Assembly (NCBI GenBank): GCA_964371035.1
Contig: CAYJLG010000002.1
Span: forward strand, 1 to 64,000
Source of the DNA: UBA1535 sp964371035
GTDB lineage: Bacteria > Bacillota > Clostridia > Tissierellales > Sedimentibacteraceae
Direction: 5' to 3'
Length of the DNA stretch: 64,000 nucleotides
In this document: piece by piece, positions 17,644-27,042 of the stretch
How positions within the stretch are numbered: the first letter of the stretch is position 1
Layout: each line of letters opens with the position of its first letter
Program-made: the position numbers and the translations under genes
The notes under the pieces: generated by a model
Told to the model about the DNA's origin: nothing
Databases searched by the model: none
The model's input: only the letters and a program-made list of their open reading frames with translations

Positions 17644-19626
17644 ATGAAGGAAAATTTTTTTGAAATTATTAGACTTATAAAAAAATATTCTGAACTCTCA
17701 AATTCGCTATTTAACAATGAAAACGAAATAATAAAGAGAGAGCAAATTGAGGAAATACTGGATAAACGTTGTGAAAAATTACGAGACATTGCATCAGATG
17801 TCTCTGATTTGATTTCTAAAAATTTAACACCCTATATAAATGATCCTTCTAAAATGACGCCTCAACTTGCTGAAGAATTTGAAGAGTTTTCTGAATTATT
17901 ATCTAATTATTCAGAAAAAATTGATACTGGATTGTCATATGAAATACGAAATGCTTTAGTCAAATATTCGCGCATAATAAATGATGATGAATTGTATATA
18001 CGAAATCTATTTTTCAAGGGATTATGCCTGCTTTTTTTAAGAAAAACTTTGTTTCACAATCAAATGGCAGAGTGTTATGATGAAATTATTTCATTTGCTC
18101 CTAGGTATGCAACTTTTAGCAAACCTATAAGAAATATTATTGTTCGTGCATTTGGAAATCGCTATGTCAGTGTTATGTATAAAGAAATTTATGATTTTTT
18201 TGAGTGTGTAGACAACGCATTAGATTTTTGGAAAAATACAGCTGAAAAAATCGATCCAGATTTTGGATGGGAAAACATATATCTAAATGCTGAACAAAAC
18301 ATTTGTACAGTTTCTGCTAGTTATATTAGATTTCAGCATGATGATTTTTCAATTGACCCACTTGTAGTTAGTAAATTTTATAAAAGTTCAAAATATGTAT
18401 ATGAATATTATGTTTCTAGAGGTGAAAAATATCACTCTCTCGCTTTAAGATATAGATATTTCTATGAATTGTCACAATATTATTCTAGAATGATTAGTGC
18501 ATTTGAACTAAGTAATACTTTATATGAGATATTTTCATCTGCCGACACTTCATCTTATAGTGATGATAATCTTTTTAAAACACTACAAATGTCAGCGCTT
18601 TATTTGTATTATTTAGCAAGAGTTGATTCTTCTGAATTGTCAGAGAGCGCTAAGCAAGATAAATCTGATTATATAGAAAAAATCGTATATAATTATTTAT
18701 CTAATGCACCCGCAGGTTCAACACAGTCAATAGCTAGCTATTATTTGCCTAATTTTGCAGTAGGCATGTTTCAGTTGTATGATTCTTTTGAATTTCTGAG
18801 AGTTGTCTTGAATTTGACTGTATTTAGACATAAACCTACTTTTACACATTCACTTTTAGTTGCTAAAATATCTTCATTAATTATTAGATACTTAATTATC
18901 GATAATCCTGAAAGTTTGGTAGGAATAAATGGTTTAAATAGTCTTGAAGACGTAAATAAACATGCTGAAAATATAGAATTTCTGACATGGTTTGCAGGTC
19001 TTGCACATGATGTAGGCAAAATATCATATACTGATATGATTTCTATTTATGTACGAAAACTCACAGACAGTGAGTTTAAACTAATTAAAGAACATCCTAA
19101 TTCTATTTTTCATGAACTTTATACTAACTATACTATGTTTGAAGAAGCTAAGCATGCTCATTCTAAAAACATCCATGAAGATCACGTTAAAGTGAATTTT
19201 GGATTTTTACGCGAATATGATGCGTTTTGGGCTATAGTTTGCGCATCACTTGGACATCATAAAAGTTATGACGGGAAAAGTGGCTACCCAGTTGATGTAG
19301 ATAATAGCACTTCAGGCGTTAAACCAATAATCGATATTGTAACTATCGCAGATTGTATAGATGCAGCTACTGATAATGTCGGTAGGAGTTATGCTAAAGG
19401 CAAAACTTTAGATCAGGTCTTAGATGAATTTGTAGCTGATTCTGGCACTAAATATTCACCTGTCATAGTTGATTTGATTAAAAATAATAAAGACTTATAT
19501 AAACATATAAATATAGCTATTAATAAATATAGATTTGATATTTACCACGCTTGTTTTAACATAACTAAACTTCCTGATAAGATATTTTCACTAGATATGC
19601 TAAAAGATGATATTAGTTCATCTTAA
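17644..19626 (+). CDS. HD-GYP-like phosphohydrolase with a novel N-terminal domain, paralogue 2
   Basis: The protein has 660 residues, the same number as its upstream neighbour, and is collinear with it. It keeps HKPTFTHS, AHDVGK (HD pair at 455-456), LIKEHP and GHHKSYDGKSGYP (537-549). The last is closer to the HD-GYP consensus than in paralogue 1. The N-terminal domain aligns throughout (GLSYEIRNAL and GLSHEIRVAL; KNTAEKIDPDF and KNTAEKVDPDF). A GGAGG site precedes the ATG, and both genes share the promoter at 15553-15581. Tandem duplication with retained HD residues suggests both are used, perhaps as a heteromer or with different inputs. Cyclic-dinucleotide hydrolysis is an inference from the family. 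Confidence 0.75.
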   Translation: MKENFFEIIRLIKKYSELSNSLFNNENEIIKREQIEEILDKRCEKLRDIASDVSDLISKNLTPYINDPSKMTPQLAEEFEEFSELLSNYSEKIDTGLSYEIRNALVKYSRIINDDELYIRNLFFKGLCLLFLRKTLFHNQMAECYDEIISFAPRYATFSKPIRNIIVRAFGNRYVSVMYKEIYDFFECVDNALDFWKNTAEKIDPDFGWENIYLNAEQNICTVSASYIRFQHDDFSIDPLVVSKFYKSSKYVYEYYVSRGEKYHSLALRYRYFYELSQYYSRMISAFELSNTLYEIFSSADTSSYSDDNLFKTLQMSALYLYYLARVDSSELSESAKQDKSDYIEKIVYNYLSNAPAGSTQSIASYYLPNFAVGMFQLYDSFEFLRVVLNLTVFRHKPTFTHSLLVAKISSLIIRYLIIDNPESLVGINGLNSLEDVNKHAENIEFLTWFAGLAHDVGKISYTDMISIYVRKLTDSEFKLIKEHPNSIFHELYTNYTMFEEAKHAHSKNIHEDHVKVNFGFLREYDAFWAIVCASLGHHKSYDGKSGYPVDVDNSTSGVKPIIDIVTIADCIDAATDNVGRSYAKGKTLDQVLDEFVADSGTKYSPVIVDLIKNNKDLYKHINIAINKYRFDIYHACFNITKLPDKIFSLDMLKDDISSS

Positions 19627-19688
19627 TTTCAGATATCAAATTAACTATTTATTACAAATAACTTGATTTAATTGATTTCAACAAAAAC

Positions 19689-19743
19689 GGACTAACTTGC
19701 TTATAGAAAATTTTCTATATATGAATTAGTCCTTTGTTTTTTT
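19689..19743. terminator. Bidirectional terminator between convergent genes
   Basis: GGACTAACTT pairs with AATTAGTCC, and ATAGAAAATTTTCTAT forms an inner palindrome. T runs occur on the plus side (TTTGTTTTTTT), and A runs before the stem serve the minus strand. It lies between the HD gene and the aldo/keto reductase, which converge. Confidence 0.8.
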
Positions 19744-19764
19744 AATTATTAATTAGTCTATTTA

Positions 19765-20895
19765 TTATTTTAAACCATCTATTAACTTTGCTACATTTTC
19801 AAGTTCTAGAGGTATGTCTATATTTTGAGGACATTCTACAACACATTGTCCACATTTGATACAATTGTGAGCTTGGCTTTCTTTTGTAAACTGGAAAGGA
19901 TTATTATATGCATTTTTTGCTAATTCTGAATTTTCTGTCTTTTTATAGTTGTTGTATACACTAAAGCACCCTGCGATATTTACATTTACAGGACATGGCA
20001 TACAATACTTACATGCTGTACATGGTATAGGTTTGATTTTATCTAGTTCTACGACTACATTTTCTAAAATTTTCTTTTCTTCATCATTTATAGGTGCGAA
20101 TGGTGTCATTTGATTTATGTTGTCTTTTAATTGTTCTAAGTTAGACATTCCACTCAATACTGTTATAACGTTAGGTAATGAAGCTACCCATCTAATGGCC
20201 CATGATGAAATAGAAGATGTAGGATTATATTCTTTCATAGGTTTTTCTACGTGAGATGCAAAAGCAGATAGAAAACCACCTCTTACTGGTTCCATCACTA
20301 TACATGGAATATCGTGTTTTTCAAGGATTTCATAAAATTCTCTTGCTTCTCCTTGTTGCCAGTCAAAGTAGTTTAACTGTAATTGAATAAAATCCCATTT
20401 ATAGTTATCTGTCAAATACTTTAAACTTTCTACATCGCCATGGTACGAAAATCCTACGTATTTGAGTGTGCCTTCTTCTTTCTTTTTCATACAGAAATCA
20501 TATAGTTTGAAATCTTCCATAGTTTTGACTCTGTCTTTAGAGAGTGCATGGACCAAATAAAAATCAAAGTAGTCAGTGCCACATTTTTCAAGTTGTTCAT
20601 CTAAATATTTTTGTGCATCGCCATCTTCTTTTATGTAATAAATAGGAAGTTTGTCTGCTAGAAAATAACTGCTTCTATCATATTTGGGTAATATTTTGCC
20701 TAATACGACTTCAGATTCACCACCATGATAAGGCATAGCAGTGTCGAAATAATTTACACCATTTTTAAAAGCATAATCAATCATTTCAGCTGTAGCTTCA
20801 ACGTCGATTTTGTCATCTGTTTTTGGGAGTCTCATAGCTCCAAAACCAAGTAGTGGCAGTTCAATTCCAAGATTTTTATTAAATTTCTTTTCCAT
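19765..20895 (-). CDS. Aldo/keto reductase with C-terminal 4Fe-4S clusters
   Basis: The protein has about 376 residues from the ATG at 20895, which follows GAGGAGAG. The N-terminal part is an aldo/keto reductase TIM barrel: LGFGAMRLP, then DTAMPYHGGESE with the catalytic Asp and Tyr region, and YFDFYLVHAL. The C-terminal end carries cysteine sets CTACKYCMPCP and CIKCGQCVVECP, typical of bacterial ferredoxin-like clusters in this subfamily. The physiological substrate is unknown. It lies 41 bp after the amino-acid ABC transporter ATPase gene on the same strand, so it is probably cotranscribed with the transporter. Confidence 0.85.
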   Translation of the reverse strand: MEKKFNKNLGIELPLLGFGAMRLPKTDDKIDVEATAEMIDYAFKNGVNYFDTAMPYHGGESEVVLGKILPKYDRSSYFLADKLPIYYIKEDGDAQKYLDEQLEKCGTDYFDFYLVHALSKDRVKTMEDFKLYDFCMKKKEEGTLKYVGFSYHGDVESLKYLTDNYKWDFIQLQLNYFDWQQGEAREFYEILEKHDIPCIVMEPVRGGFLSAFASHVEKPMKEYNPTSSISSWAIRWVASLPNVITVLSGMSNLEQLKDNINQMTPFAPINDEEKKILENVVVELDKIKPIPCTACKYCMPCPVNVNIAGCFSVYNNYKKTENSELAKNAYNNPFQFTKESQAHNCIKCGQCVVECPQNIDIPLELENVAKLIDGLK

Positions 20896-20936
20896 AAATA
20901 CTCTCCTCAATTTTAATGTTTTTGATATTTAAATTA

Positions 20937-21659
20937 TTACATGCTCCATTTTAACAATTTTGAAAGAAAAAGTTTCAATTCTGGTGATTTAGGGTTTTCA
21001 AATAATATTTTACTTTCACCGTATTCACCTATATTGCCATCGTTCATAAATACAACTTTTTCGCAGGAATGTAAAGCAAATCCCATTTCATGTGTTGCTA
21101 TCATAAAAGATAGTTTTTCACTTTTTAGCTCGCTTATCATACTAAGCACCTCTGTAGTATACTCTGGGTCTAAAGCTGATGTTGGTTCATCTAGAAATAG
21201 TATGCTCGGTTTTGGTGCTACTGCTCTGGCTATTGCAATACGTTGTTTTTGTCCACCTGATAATTGTGAAGGCTTTTTATAAGCCTCATCTTTTAGGCCA
21301 AATCGTTCTAATAATTCAAATGCTCTTGAATCAGCATCTTTTTTACTTAACTCATGAACTTGCACTAAAGGCAAAGTTATGTTTTCAAGTGCACTTAAAT
21401 GAGAAAATAGTCCGGATTGTTGAAAAACGAACCCTACTTTTTTTCTGTATTCTGATGATTCTTCAACTTTTGTACCATCAAAATACGCATCGCCGTGTGT
21501 CGATGGTATCAAACCACCTAATATTCTCAATAGCGTTGACTTTCCGCATCCTGAACGTCCAATTAAAGCTAGGGTATTTATTTCATCTTTAAGAGAAATA
21601 TCTTTTAACACATCTACTTTATCAAATTTTTTAGAAAGATTTTTAATTTCTATTTTCAT
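20937..21659 (-). CDS. Polar amino-acid ABC transporter, ATP-binding protein
   Basis: The protein has 240 residues and is a cytoplasmic ATPase. It shows Walker A GRSGCGKST near residue 34, the signature LSGGQKQR, Walker B ILFLDEPTSALD, and the switch His in ATHEMGFA. It belongs to the GlnQ/HisP-like class of amino-acid importers. Its start overlaps the permease gene end by 17 bp, so translation is coupled. The substrate cannot be told from sequence. A basic or polar amino acid would fit the arginine and hydroxyproline catabolism nearby, but that is inference. Confidence 0.9.
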   Translation of the reverse strand: MKIEIKNLSKKFDKVDVLKDISLKDEINTLALIGRSGCGKSTLLRILGGLIPSTHGDAYFDGTKVEESSEYRKKVGFVFQQSGLFSHLSALENITLPLVQVHELSKKDADSRAFELLERFGLKDEAYKKPSQLSGGQKQRIAIARAVAPKPSILFLDEPTSALDPEYTTEVLSMISELKSEKLSFMIATHEMGFALHSCEKVVFMNDGNIGEYGESKILFENPKSPELKLFLSKLLKWSM

Positions 21660-22458
21660 ATGAAAATCTCCTTTCTACTCTTTGACTTATAAATGTAATA
21701 GGTATCGTCAATATTAAATATAAAAATCCAAGCACAAAATATGCTTCGAAAAAGTTGTAGTTTGTTGCTGTTATCTCTCTAGTCGTCTGTGTAATTTCTA
21801 TTACAGCTATTACAGATAGTAATGATGAATCTTTAATGATAGATGCAAATTGACCAGTTAAAGCTGGCAAAGTACGAGAAACCAGCTGTGGTAATATGAC
21901 AAATCTAATAGTTTGATTTTTTGTAAATCCTACAGCTTTAGCAGCTTCTAGCTGTGCAGAATCCAATGAAAGTAAACTCCCTCTTATAATCTCGCTAATA
22001 TACGCTCCTTCAAATAATGATAATATGATAACGCCTGATAAGAATCTGTTTTCTAAGCCAAATGCAGTACCTACAATATAATGAAATAGATAAATTTGAA
22101 CTATAAGTGGAGTTCCTCTAATGATGGCTACATAGAATTTAGACATGTATTTAAATATTAATAGTTTACTTGATTGCATTGTAGCTGTTAATGTCCCTAA
22201 GGCAAGACTTAAGAAAAGACTTGCAACACTAAGATAGACGGTCATTAAAAAACCATCTATCATTCTTATTCTATATGTATATACATACGAAAAATCAAAA
22301 GTTACTCCGACACGTGATAGTGCAAACCAAAAAAATACTATAAGTATAATTGATAATAGGAGTAGATTAAAAGATTTTACAAATATATTTGCATTGTCTT
22401 CTTCGCTGTAAAATATTTTTTTAATTGATGTTAAAATTCCTGATTTGTTTTTCTGCAA
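21643..22458 (-). CDS. Polar amino-acid ABC transporter, permease
   Basis: The protein has about 271 residues from a TTG at 22458, which follows AAAGGAG. A longer frame to 22503 has no ribosome site. It is a typical HisM/GlnP permease: transmembrane segments begin near residues 29 and 66, and the EAA loop reads EAAKAVGFTKNQTIRFVILPQ. IIRGTPLIVQIYL also matches the family. It is a membrane channel for the lipoprotein encoded upstream and the ATPase encoded downstream. Confidence 0.88.
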   Translation of the reverse strand: MQKNKSGILTSIKKIFYSEEDNANIFVKSFNLLLLSIILIVFFWFALSRVGVTFDFSYVYTYRIRMIDGFLMTVYLSVASLFLSLALGTLTATMQSSKLLIFKYMSKFYVAIIRGTPLIVQIYLFHYIVGTAFGLENRFLSGVIILSLFEGAYISEIIRGSLLSLDSAQLEAAKAVGFTKNQTIRFVILPQLVSRTLPALTGQFASIIKDSSLLSVIAVIEITQTTREITATNYNFFEAYFVLGFLYLILTIPITFISQRVERRFSYENRN

Positions 22459-22554
22459 TGTTTTCTCCTTTTGCTGATAGACGTCATAAATGTTATGTGC
22501 CAATTAGTGAACAAATATTTGTATTAGCCTAGGAAACACTAATTTAACTTAGAT

Positions 22555-23367
22555 TTAGTCTAAGTCAAAAAACCATTTAAAATTAAACTCTTCAAATGCA
22601 GTTTTTTCGTCACTTAAATGAACTTGCGATATCTTTTCAAATCCACCTTCTTCTTCAAACATAGCTATAAATTCGTTTAATTGATTTAATAATTCAGTAT
22701 TCCCTTTTTTCACAGCTATTCCCCAATAATCTACGTCTTGGAAAGGTATGAATACAGCTTTAGTTGTATCTAAGTTGTTTTGATTGTTTCTATAAATAGT
22801 TAATTGGTCATAAATAAATCCATCTGCTTTACCTTGTGCCACTTCAGTTACGCACGCACTCTCATCTGCAAGCACTATAATCTCTGCGTTTGTAAGATTT
22901 TCTTCCGCATATACATGACCTGTAGAACCTGTTTTGACTGCTACCTTTTTACCTTCTTGATTTAAATCTTCAACAGTTTCAACGTCTGAATCTATGTTAG
23001 TCAATATAGCAAGCAATGAATTTGCATATGGATCAGAAAAATCAACTTCTTCTTTTCTTGGTTCTGTGATAGTCATAGATGATATGACTATATCTGCTTT
23101 GCCTGTTTGCAATGAAGGTATAAGTCCATCCCATGATGTGTTTACTATTTCTATCTCCGCTCCTATATGTTCGCCAAATGCCTTTATTATGTCTACACTT
23201 ACACCCATTGGTTCACCGGCTTCATCTTTTGTTTCAAATGGTGGATATGCTAGCTCCATAGCCACTGTAAGTTTGTTTGTATCATCTGATGTAGAATCAC
23301 TACACCCTGAAAAAATAAAAATTGTTATCATTAATAACAACAAAAAAAATAAATTTCTATTTTTCAT
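22555..23367 (-). CDS. Polar amino-acid ABC transporter, substrate-binding lipoprotein
   Basis: The protein has 270 residues. A lipoprotein signal ends with the lipobox IFSGC (Cys at about residue 21). The mature part is an SBP_bac_3 domain: LTVAMELAYPPFE, then GVSVDIIKAFGEHIGAE, GLIPSLQTGKADIVISSMTIT, and a VKTGSTGH phosphate-side loop. It captures amino acids outside the membrane for the permease and ATPase genes that follow. The start follows AAGGAGG and a promoter with a perfect TATAAT. Confidence 0.92.
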   Translation of the reverse strand: MKNRNLFFLLLLMITIFIFSGCSDSTSDDTNKLTVAMELAYPPFETKDEAGEPMGVSVDIIKAFGEHIGAEIEIVNTSWDGLIPSLQTGKADIVISSMTITEPRKEEVDFSDPYANSLLAILTNIDSDVETVEDLNQEGKKVAVKTGSTGHVYAEENLTNAEIIVLADESACVTEVAQGKADGFIYDQLTIYRNNQNNLDTTKAVFIPFQDVDYWGIAVKKGNTELLNQLNEFIAMFEEEGGFEKISQVHLSDEKTAFEEFNFKWFFDLD

Positions 23368-23405
23368 ATTGCCTCCTTATGAAAGTTAATTTTCAACATA
23401 CTATT

Positions 23406-23434
23406 ATTATACAACATTAGGTATAAATTGGCAA
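23406..23434 (-). promoter_or_regulatory. Promoter of the amino-acid transporter operon
   Basis: On the minus strand TTGCCA and TATAAT are separated by 17 bp, about 40 bp before the lipoprotein ATG. Confidence 0.75.
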
Positions 23435-23474
23435 GTTAATTATAACAGCAGTAGGACAAACGCATCAGTTCATA

Positions 23475-23628
23475 GTTACTATTCACAGTTAACATATGTG
23501 CCCCAAAGAAAAAAATAATAAACGTTGTAGGGTGTGATCTTTACCACACCGAAAAACACAAATAAATCTATAAAACAACGGCTACATTGAAAATTCAATA
23601 TCATTGCAATGCAGCCGTGAATAGCAAT
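23475..23628. mobile_element. MITE-like element fragment, copy B
   Basis: The end at 23475 is well conserved: GTTACTATTCACAGTTAACA, then CCCCAAAGAAAAAAATAATAAA. The far end reads GTGAATAGCAAT, a decayed version of GTGAATAGTAAC. No 8-bp duplication is visible. The interior has been replaced by a GTGTGGT-type hairpin and by the terminator at 23579-23617. Confidence 0.6.
23579..23617 (-). terminator. Terminator of the YjdF-like gene
   Basis: On the minus strand CGGCTGCATTG pairs with CAATGTAGCCG (one G-U pair) and is followed by TTGTTTTAT. It lies 33 bp past the stop codon of the gene at 23650. Confidence 0.75.
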
Positions 23629-23649
23629 CTACCTTTTTTATTTACAAAA

Positions 23650-24207
23650 TTATCTATCTTCAGTAACTACACACAAAATCCCAGCAATAATACCACCTAT
23701 GAAATCTGTAATTAAATCTCCCATGGTATCAGCAACACCTGTAAGTTCAACTATTTGAGTATCTAACCCTAATAATGCATCTACAGTGAATTCATATATT
23801 TCCCAAATTATTCCACCTGTACAAGCAATACCTACAACAAATAGAAATCTAAGTAAATTTACTGTTTTTTTGCCTTGATTTAAACTGTTTAACAATATAT
23901 TGCCAGCTATTCCTAATAATAGTCCTGAAAATACATGCATAAGCATATCCCACCAAGGAATAAAATCATAAAAATTAAGCATAACGCCTAACACTAATGC
24001 GAAAACACAAAATATACAATACATTGAAATTATACTATCAGCAATTTTGAACTTTCCTTTATTTATGTAATCTATGAAGTATGTAGAAGCAAATACTGCT
24101 GCACCGCCAGCCAGTCCTACTGGATGAAATACAAACAAATCATATACAGCAGCCAATGCAATTGTAATTCTCAATGTCCATTTTGAATAATAAGCTAATT
24201 TTTCCAT
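23650..24207 (-). CDS. YjdF-like (DUF2238) integral membrane protein
   Basis: The protein has 185 residues and about five to six membrane segments. The family pattern is visible: WWDMLMHVFSGLLLG, GGIIWEIYEFTVD and DTMGDLITDFIGGIIAG. The last carries conserved acidic and Gly residues. Function is unknown. YjdF-type genes are often controlled by riboswitches in other Firmicutes, but I see none in the leader here. It is transcribed alone, between a promoter at 24299-24328 and a terminator. Confidence 0.75.
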   Translation of the reverse strand: MEKLAYYSKWTLRITIALAAVYDLFVFHPVGLAGGAAVFASTYFIDYINKGKFKIADSIISMYCIFCVFALVLGVMLNFYDFIPWWDMLMHVFSGLLLGIAGNILLNSLNQGKKTVNLLRFLFVVGIACTGGIIWEIYEFTVDALLGLDTQIVELTGVADTMGDLITDFIGGIIAGILCVVTEDR

Positions 24208-24298
24208 GAAGCCTCCTTGAATTTAAATTTCATCTCACACTATCAATGTTATATAAAAACACATTGACGATTTATTGTATGAAGATAACGTTTAATCT

Positions 24299-24328
24299 AT
24301 TATAACAAATCTTTATATATTGCGTCAA
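24299..24328 (-). promoter_or_regulatory. Promoter of the YjdF-like gene
   Basis: On the minus strand TTGACG and TATAAT are separated by 18 bp. The distance to the ATG is about 90 bp. Confidence 0.7.
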
Positions 24329-24424
24329 CTGAATAAAATTGCAAAACGCGTTATTTTTACAAAACAACCGATAATAATATGATACAATTCTAGTTCAAAA
24401 TAATTATAAATACAAATACAAGAA

Positions 24425-24513
24425 AAGCACATAATCTTAACAATGGTTTGTACTGTTCACCTAAATCCAACTTTTTAGTTTGCTACAGTTTTCCATGTCA
24501 TAACTATGTGCTT
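24425..24513 (-). ncRNA. Structured element after hypD, possible complex terminator
   Basis: AAGCACATA pairs with TATGTGCTT across 89 bp. Inside, ATGG can pair with CCAT and ACTGT with ACAGT, so several helices nest around a core with its own small hairpin. T-rich sequence follows the outer stem on both strands. It lies about 40 bp downstream of the hypD stop. It may be an elaborate bidirectional terminator or a 3' structured RNA. I could not match it to a known riboswitch class. Confidence 0.4.
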
Positions 24514-24550
24514 ATATTTTTATTGATTATCAAATATTTTGTGCTATAAT

Positions 24551-26920
24551 TTAAAACTCTTGCTCTGTTCTTCCGATTATTTCATCTTGAAGAGCTTTTT
24601 CTAAATTGTTGAAATGATCACTATATCCTGCTACTCTTACTATTAAATCTTTGTATTCAGAAGGATTTTTCTGTGCTTCATACAACACTGATTTGTCTAT
24701 AACATTAAATTGAATATGATGTCCACCCATTTTAAAATATGATCTTACTAATGCAGATACGTTGTCTAATCCTTTTTCACCAACTATAGATGATGGTGTG
24801 AATTTTTGATTTAACAAAGTACCACCTGTACTTGCATGATCCATTTTAGCTGCCGATCGTATTACTGCAGTAGGCCCATTTACATCTGCTCCTTTTTCAG
24901 GCGAGATGCCATCAGTTAAAGGCAAAGCACAAAGTCTTCCATTTGGAGTAGCTCCAGTAACTGAGCCAAAATAAATATGGCAAGTAGTTGGAAGCATGTC
25001 GATGTGATAAATTCCTCCACACACTGCTTTTTTGCCTGTGATATATGAGTTAACTCCGTTAAATACTTCTACCATTATATCATCTGCATAATCGTCATCA
25101 TTTCCGTATTTAGGTGTTTTGTTCGTCACTATATGCTTAATAGTGTCATGACCTACAAAATCATCTGCTGTAGCTTTTAGCAGTTCTTCCATAGTAAATC
25201 TTTTGTCTTCAAATACATTTTTCTTAATAGCTACTAAACTGTCTGTGATAGTTCCTATACCTACGACTTGGATGTATCTAGTGTTGTATTTTGCTCCGCC
25301 TGCATTGTAATCTCTTCCGCTCTCTTTGCAGCCTGTAGTTATTACAGACATAAGAGGTGAAGGCATATGTTCAGCGAATATTTTTTCTATAACATTATTT
25401 CCTGTTATTTTAATGTCTACAATATGTTTTAACTGTTTTGTATAAGCTTCAAATAGTTCATCATATGTTTTGAAATCTACTGGATTTCCTGTCTTTAACC
25501 CTATTTGCTTACCTGTATATTTGTCGTAACCGTTGTTTAATGTTAATTCTAAGATTTTAGGTGTATTTAAATATCCTGTCAATACATAAGCTTCTCTACC
25601 ATGAGCTCCAGTTTCAACACAACCGCTTGAGCCTCCATACATGGCATCTTTTAATTCTTTACCTGCGTTTAATAATTCTTGGATTATTTCTTCTGTATTG
25701 TAAAATGCTGGCTGTCCCCAACCTTTTCTTGAAATATCTACTGCTCTTTTCAAGAATTCTTGTGGTGATTTTTCACTGATTTGCACGTTTGAATTAGGTT
25801 GAACTAGCTTCATTTCATCCATTACATCAAGTATGATATAAGATACATCATTTACACCATCTTCTCCCGTTTCTGGATCGATACCACCAGTGTTTAAATT
25901 TGCAAAATCTGTATAAGTAGCACTTTCTTTCATTGTTATTCCAACTTTAGGTGGTGCAGGTTGATTGTTGAATTTTATCCATAAGCATTCTAATAATTCT
26001 ACTGCTTCTTCTCTAGTTATTGTGCCTGCTTCAAGTTCTTTTTTATAAAAAGGATACAAGTATTGATCTAGTTTCCCAGGCGAAAATGCATCCCAAATAT
26101 TTAATTCTGTAGTTACTCCAACGTGTACAAACCAGTACATTTGGATAGCTTGTGCAAAAGTTTCAGGTTTGTTTGCTGGAACAACGTCACAATTTTTAGC
26201 AATTTGTAAAAGTTCTGCTTTTCTCTTGCTATCTGACTCTTTTTCAGCTAATTCTCTAGCATATTCAGCATATCTCTTTCCATAAATCATTATAGCATCA
26301 CAAGAAATTGCCATCGCTTCTAATTGAGCTTTTTTATCGTATGCATCTTTATCATTTAGAAAATCTAAATTTTCTATTTCTTCTTCTATTTCTTTTTTGA
26401 ATTCGATAAAACCTTTTTTGTAAAATTTATCATCGCCAACTGTATGTCCTGGAGCTCTTTGTTCCATAAATTCAGTAAACATGCCTGCTGCAAAACAATC
26501 TTTCCATTCTTGAGTCATCGACTCGATTATTTTATCTCTTGTTGCTCTTCCTTCCCAAAATGGCAACACGTGTTCTTTATGTAGTGCTTTGCTTTCGTCA
26601 GATACTTTAAATCCTATATATTCTCTTTGATTTAAAACATCTAAATCTTCCATTGTATGACAACATAATTCTGGGAAAGTAGGTGCAACTTGTGGACCTT
26701 CAGATTTTTCTCCTATCAAAAGTTCACCATCGCCAATATATAGTTTTCTTTTTTCCATTAAATTTTTGAAATTCAACGCTCTTAGTACTGGTGTCTCAAC
26801 TTTTCCAAAGTATTTTTTATAAGTTTCCGTCTCTAGTATTGCTCTTTCTACGCTCAAAGTAGGTATAGCATTTACACTCTCTTGTCTTAGTTTTTTTGTT
26901 CTTTCTGTGCTTCCTCTCAT
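24551..26920 (-). CDS. hypD: trans-4-hydroxy-L-proline dehydratase (glycyl radical enzyme)
   Basis: The protein has 789 residues, the length I recall for the Clostridioides difficile enzyme. It uses a glycyl radical to remove water from trans-4-hydroxy-L-proline, giving pyrroline-5-carboxylate, which reductases convert to proline for Stickland fermentation. The thiyl motif GGSSGCVETG places Cys at 434 and Glu at 436. The C-terminal RVAGYSDHF places the radical Gly at 765. These positions agree with what is known of HypD, and the whole chain reads as HypD rather than pyruvate formate-lyase, glycerol or choline enzymes (for example PPKVGIT, LPTTCHIYFG, YNTRYIQVVG). The ATG follows AAGGAG. The activase gene lies just upstream. 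No proC reductase is adjacent. The substrate would come from collagen-type peptides. Confidence 0.92.
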   Translation of the reverse strand: MRGSTERTKKLRQESVNAIPTLSVERAILETETYKKYFGKVETPVLRALNFKNLMEKRKLYIGDGELLIGEKSEGPQVAPTFPELCCHTMEDLDVLNQREYIGFKVSDESKALHKEHVLPFWEGRATRDKIIESMTQEWKDCFAAGMFTEFMEQRAPGHTVGDDKFYKKGFIEFKKEIEEEIENLDFLNDKDAYDKKAQLEAMAISCDAIMIYGKRYAEYARELAEKESDSKRKAELLQIAKNCDVVPANKPETFAQAIQMYWFVHVGVTTELNIWDAFSPGKLDQYLYPFYKKELEAGTITREEAVELLECLWIKFNNQPAPPKVGITMKESATYTDFANLNTGGIDPETGEDGVNDVSYIILDVMDEMKLVQPNSNVQISEKSPQEFLKRAVDISRKGWGQPAFYNTEEIIQELLNAGKELKDAMYGGSSGCVETGAHGREAYVLTGYLNTPKILELTLNNGYDKYTGKQIGLKTGNPVDFKTYDELFEAYTKQLKHIVDIKITGNNVIEKIFAEHMPSPLMSVITTGCKESGRDYNAGGAKYNTRYIQVVGIGTITDSLVAIKKNVFEDKRFTMEELLKATADDFVGHDTIKHIVTNKTPKYGNDDDYADDIMVEVFNGVNSYITGKKAVCGGIYHIDMLPTTCHIYFGSVTGATPNGRLCALPLTDGISPEKGADVNGPTAVIRSAAKMDHASTGGTLLNQKFTPSSIVGEKGLDNVSALVRSYFKMGGHHIQFNVIDKSVLYEAQKNPSEYKDLIVRVAGYSDHFNNLEKALQDEIIGRTEQEF

Positions 26921-26957
26921 TTCAACTCTCCTTAATCACTTTATTATTTATTACTAA

Positions 26958-27022
26958 TGGTGGAAAAAATTTGCTTTAGCAAATTAAAATTAAATTATAA
27001 AAAACCAAAGGGTTTTCCACCA
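26958..27022 (-). promoter_or_regulatory. Hairpin between hypE and hypD
   Basis: TGGTGGAAAA and TTTTCCACCA form a perfect 10-bp stem enclosing two smaller hairpins (AACCCTTTGGTT and AATTTGCTAAAGCAAATT). It fills most of the gap between the activase stop and the dehydratase start. There is no long T run directly after it. It may stabilise the hypD message or set the ratio of enzyme to activase. Confidence 0.55.
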
Positions 27023-27042
27023 CAATTCCTAATTCCTATCCT

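Noticed and set aside
24425..24513. Known riboswitch (c-di-GMP, THF, SAM) after hypD
   Set aside because: I could not find the conserved core of any of these classes, and the element lies at a gene end rather than in a leader.
24551..26920. Pyruvate formate-lyase, glycerol dehydratase or choline TMA-lyase
   Set aside because: The GCVETG motif, residue positions 434/436/765 and overall sequence fit hydroxyproline dehydratase instead.
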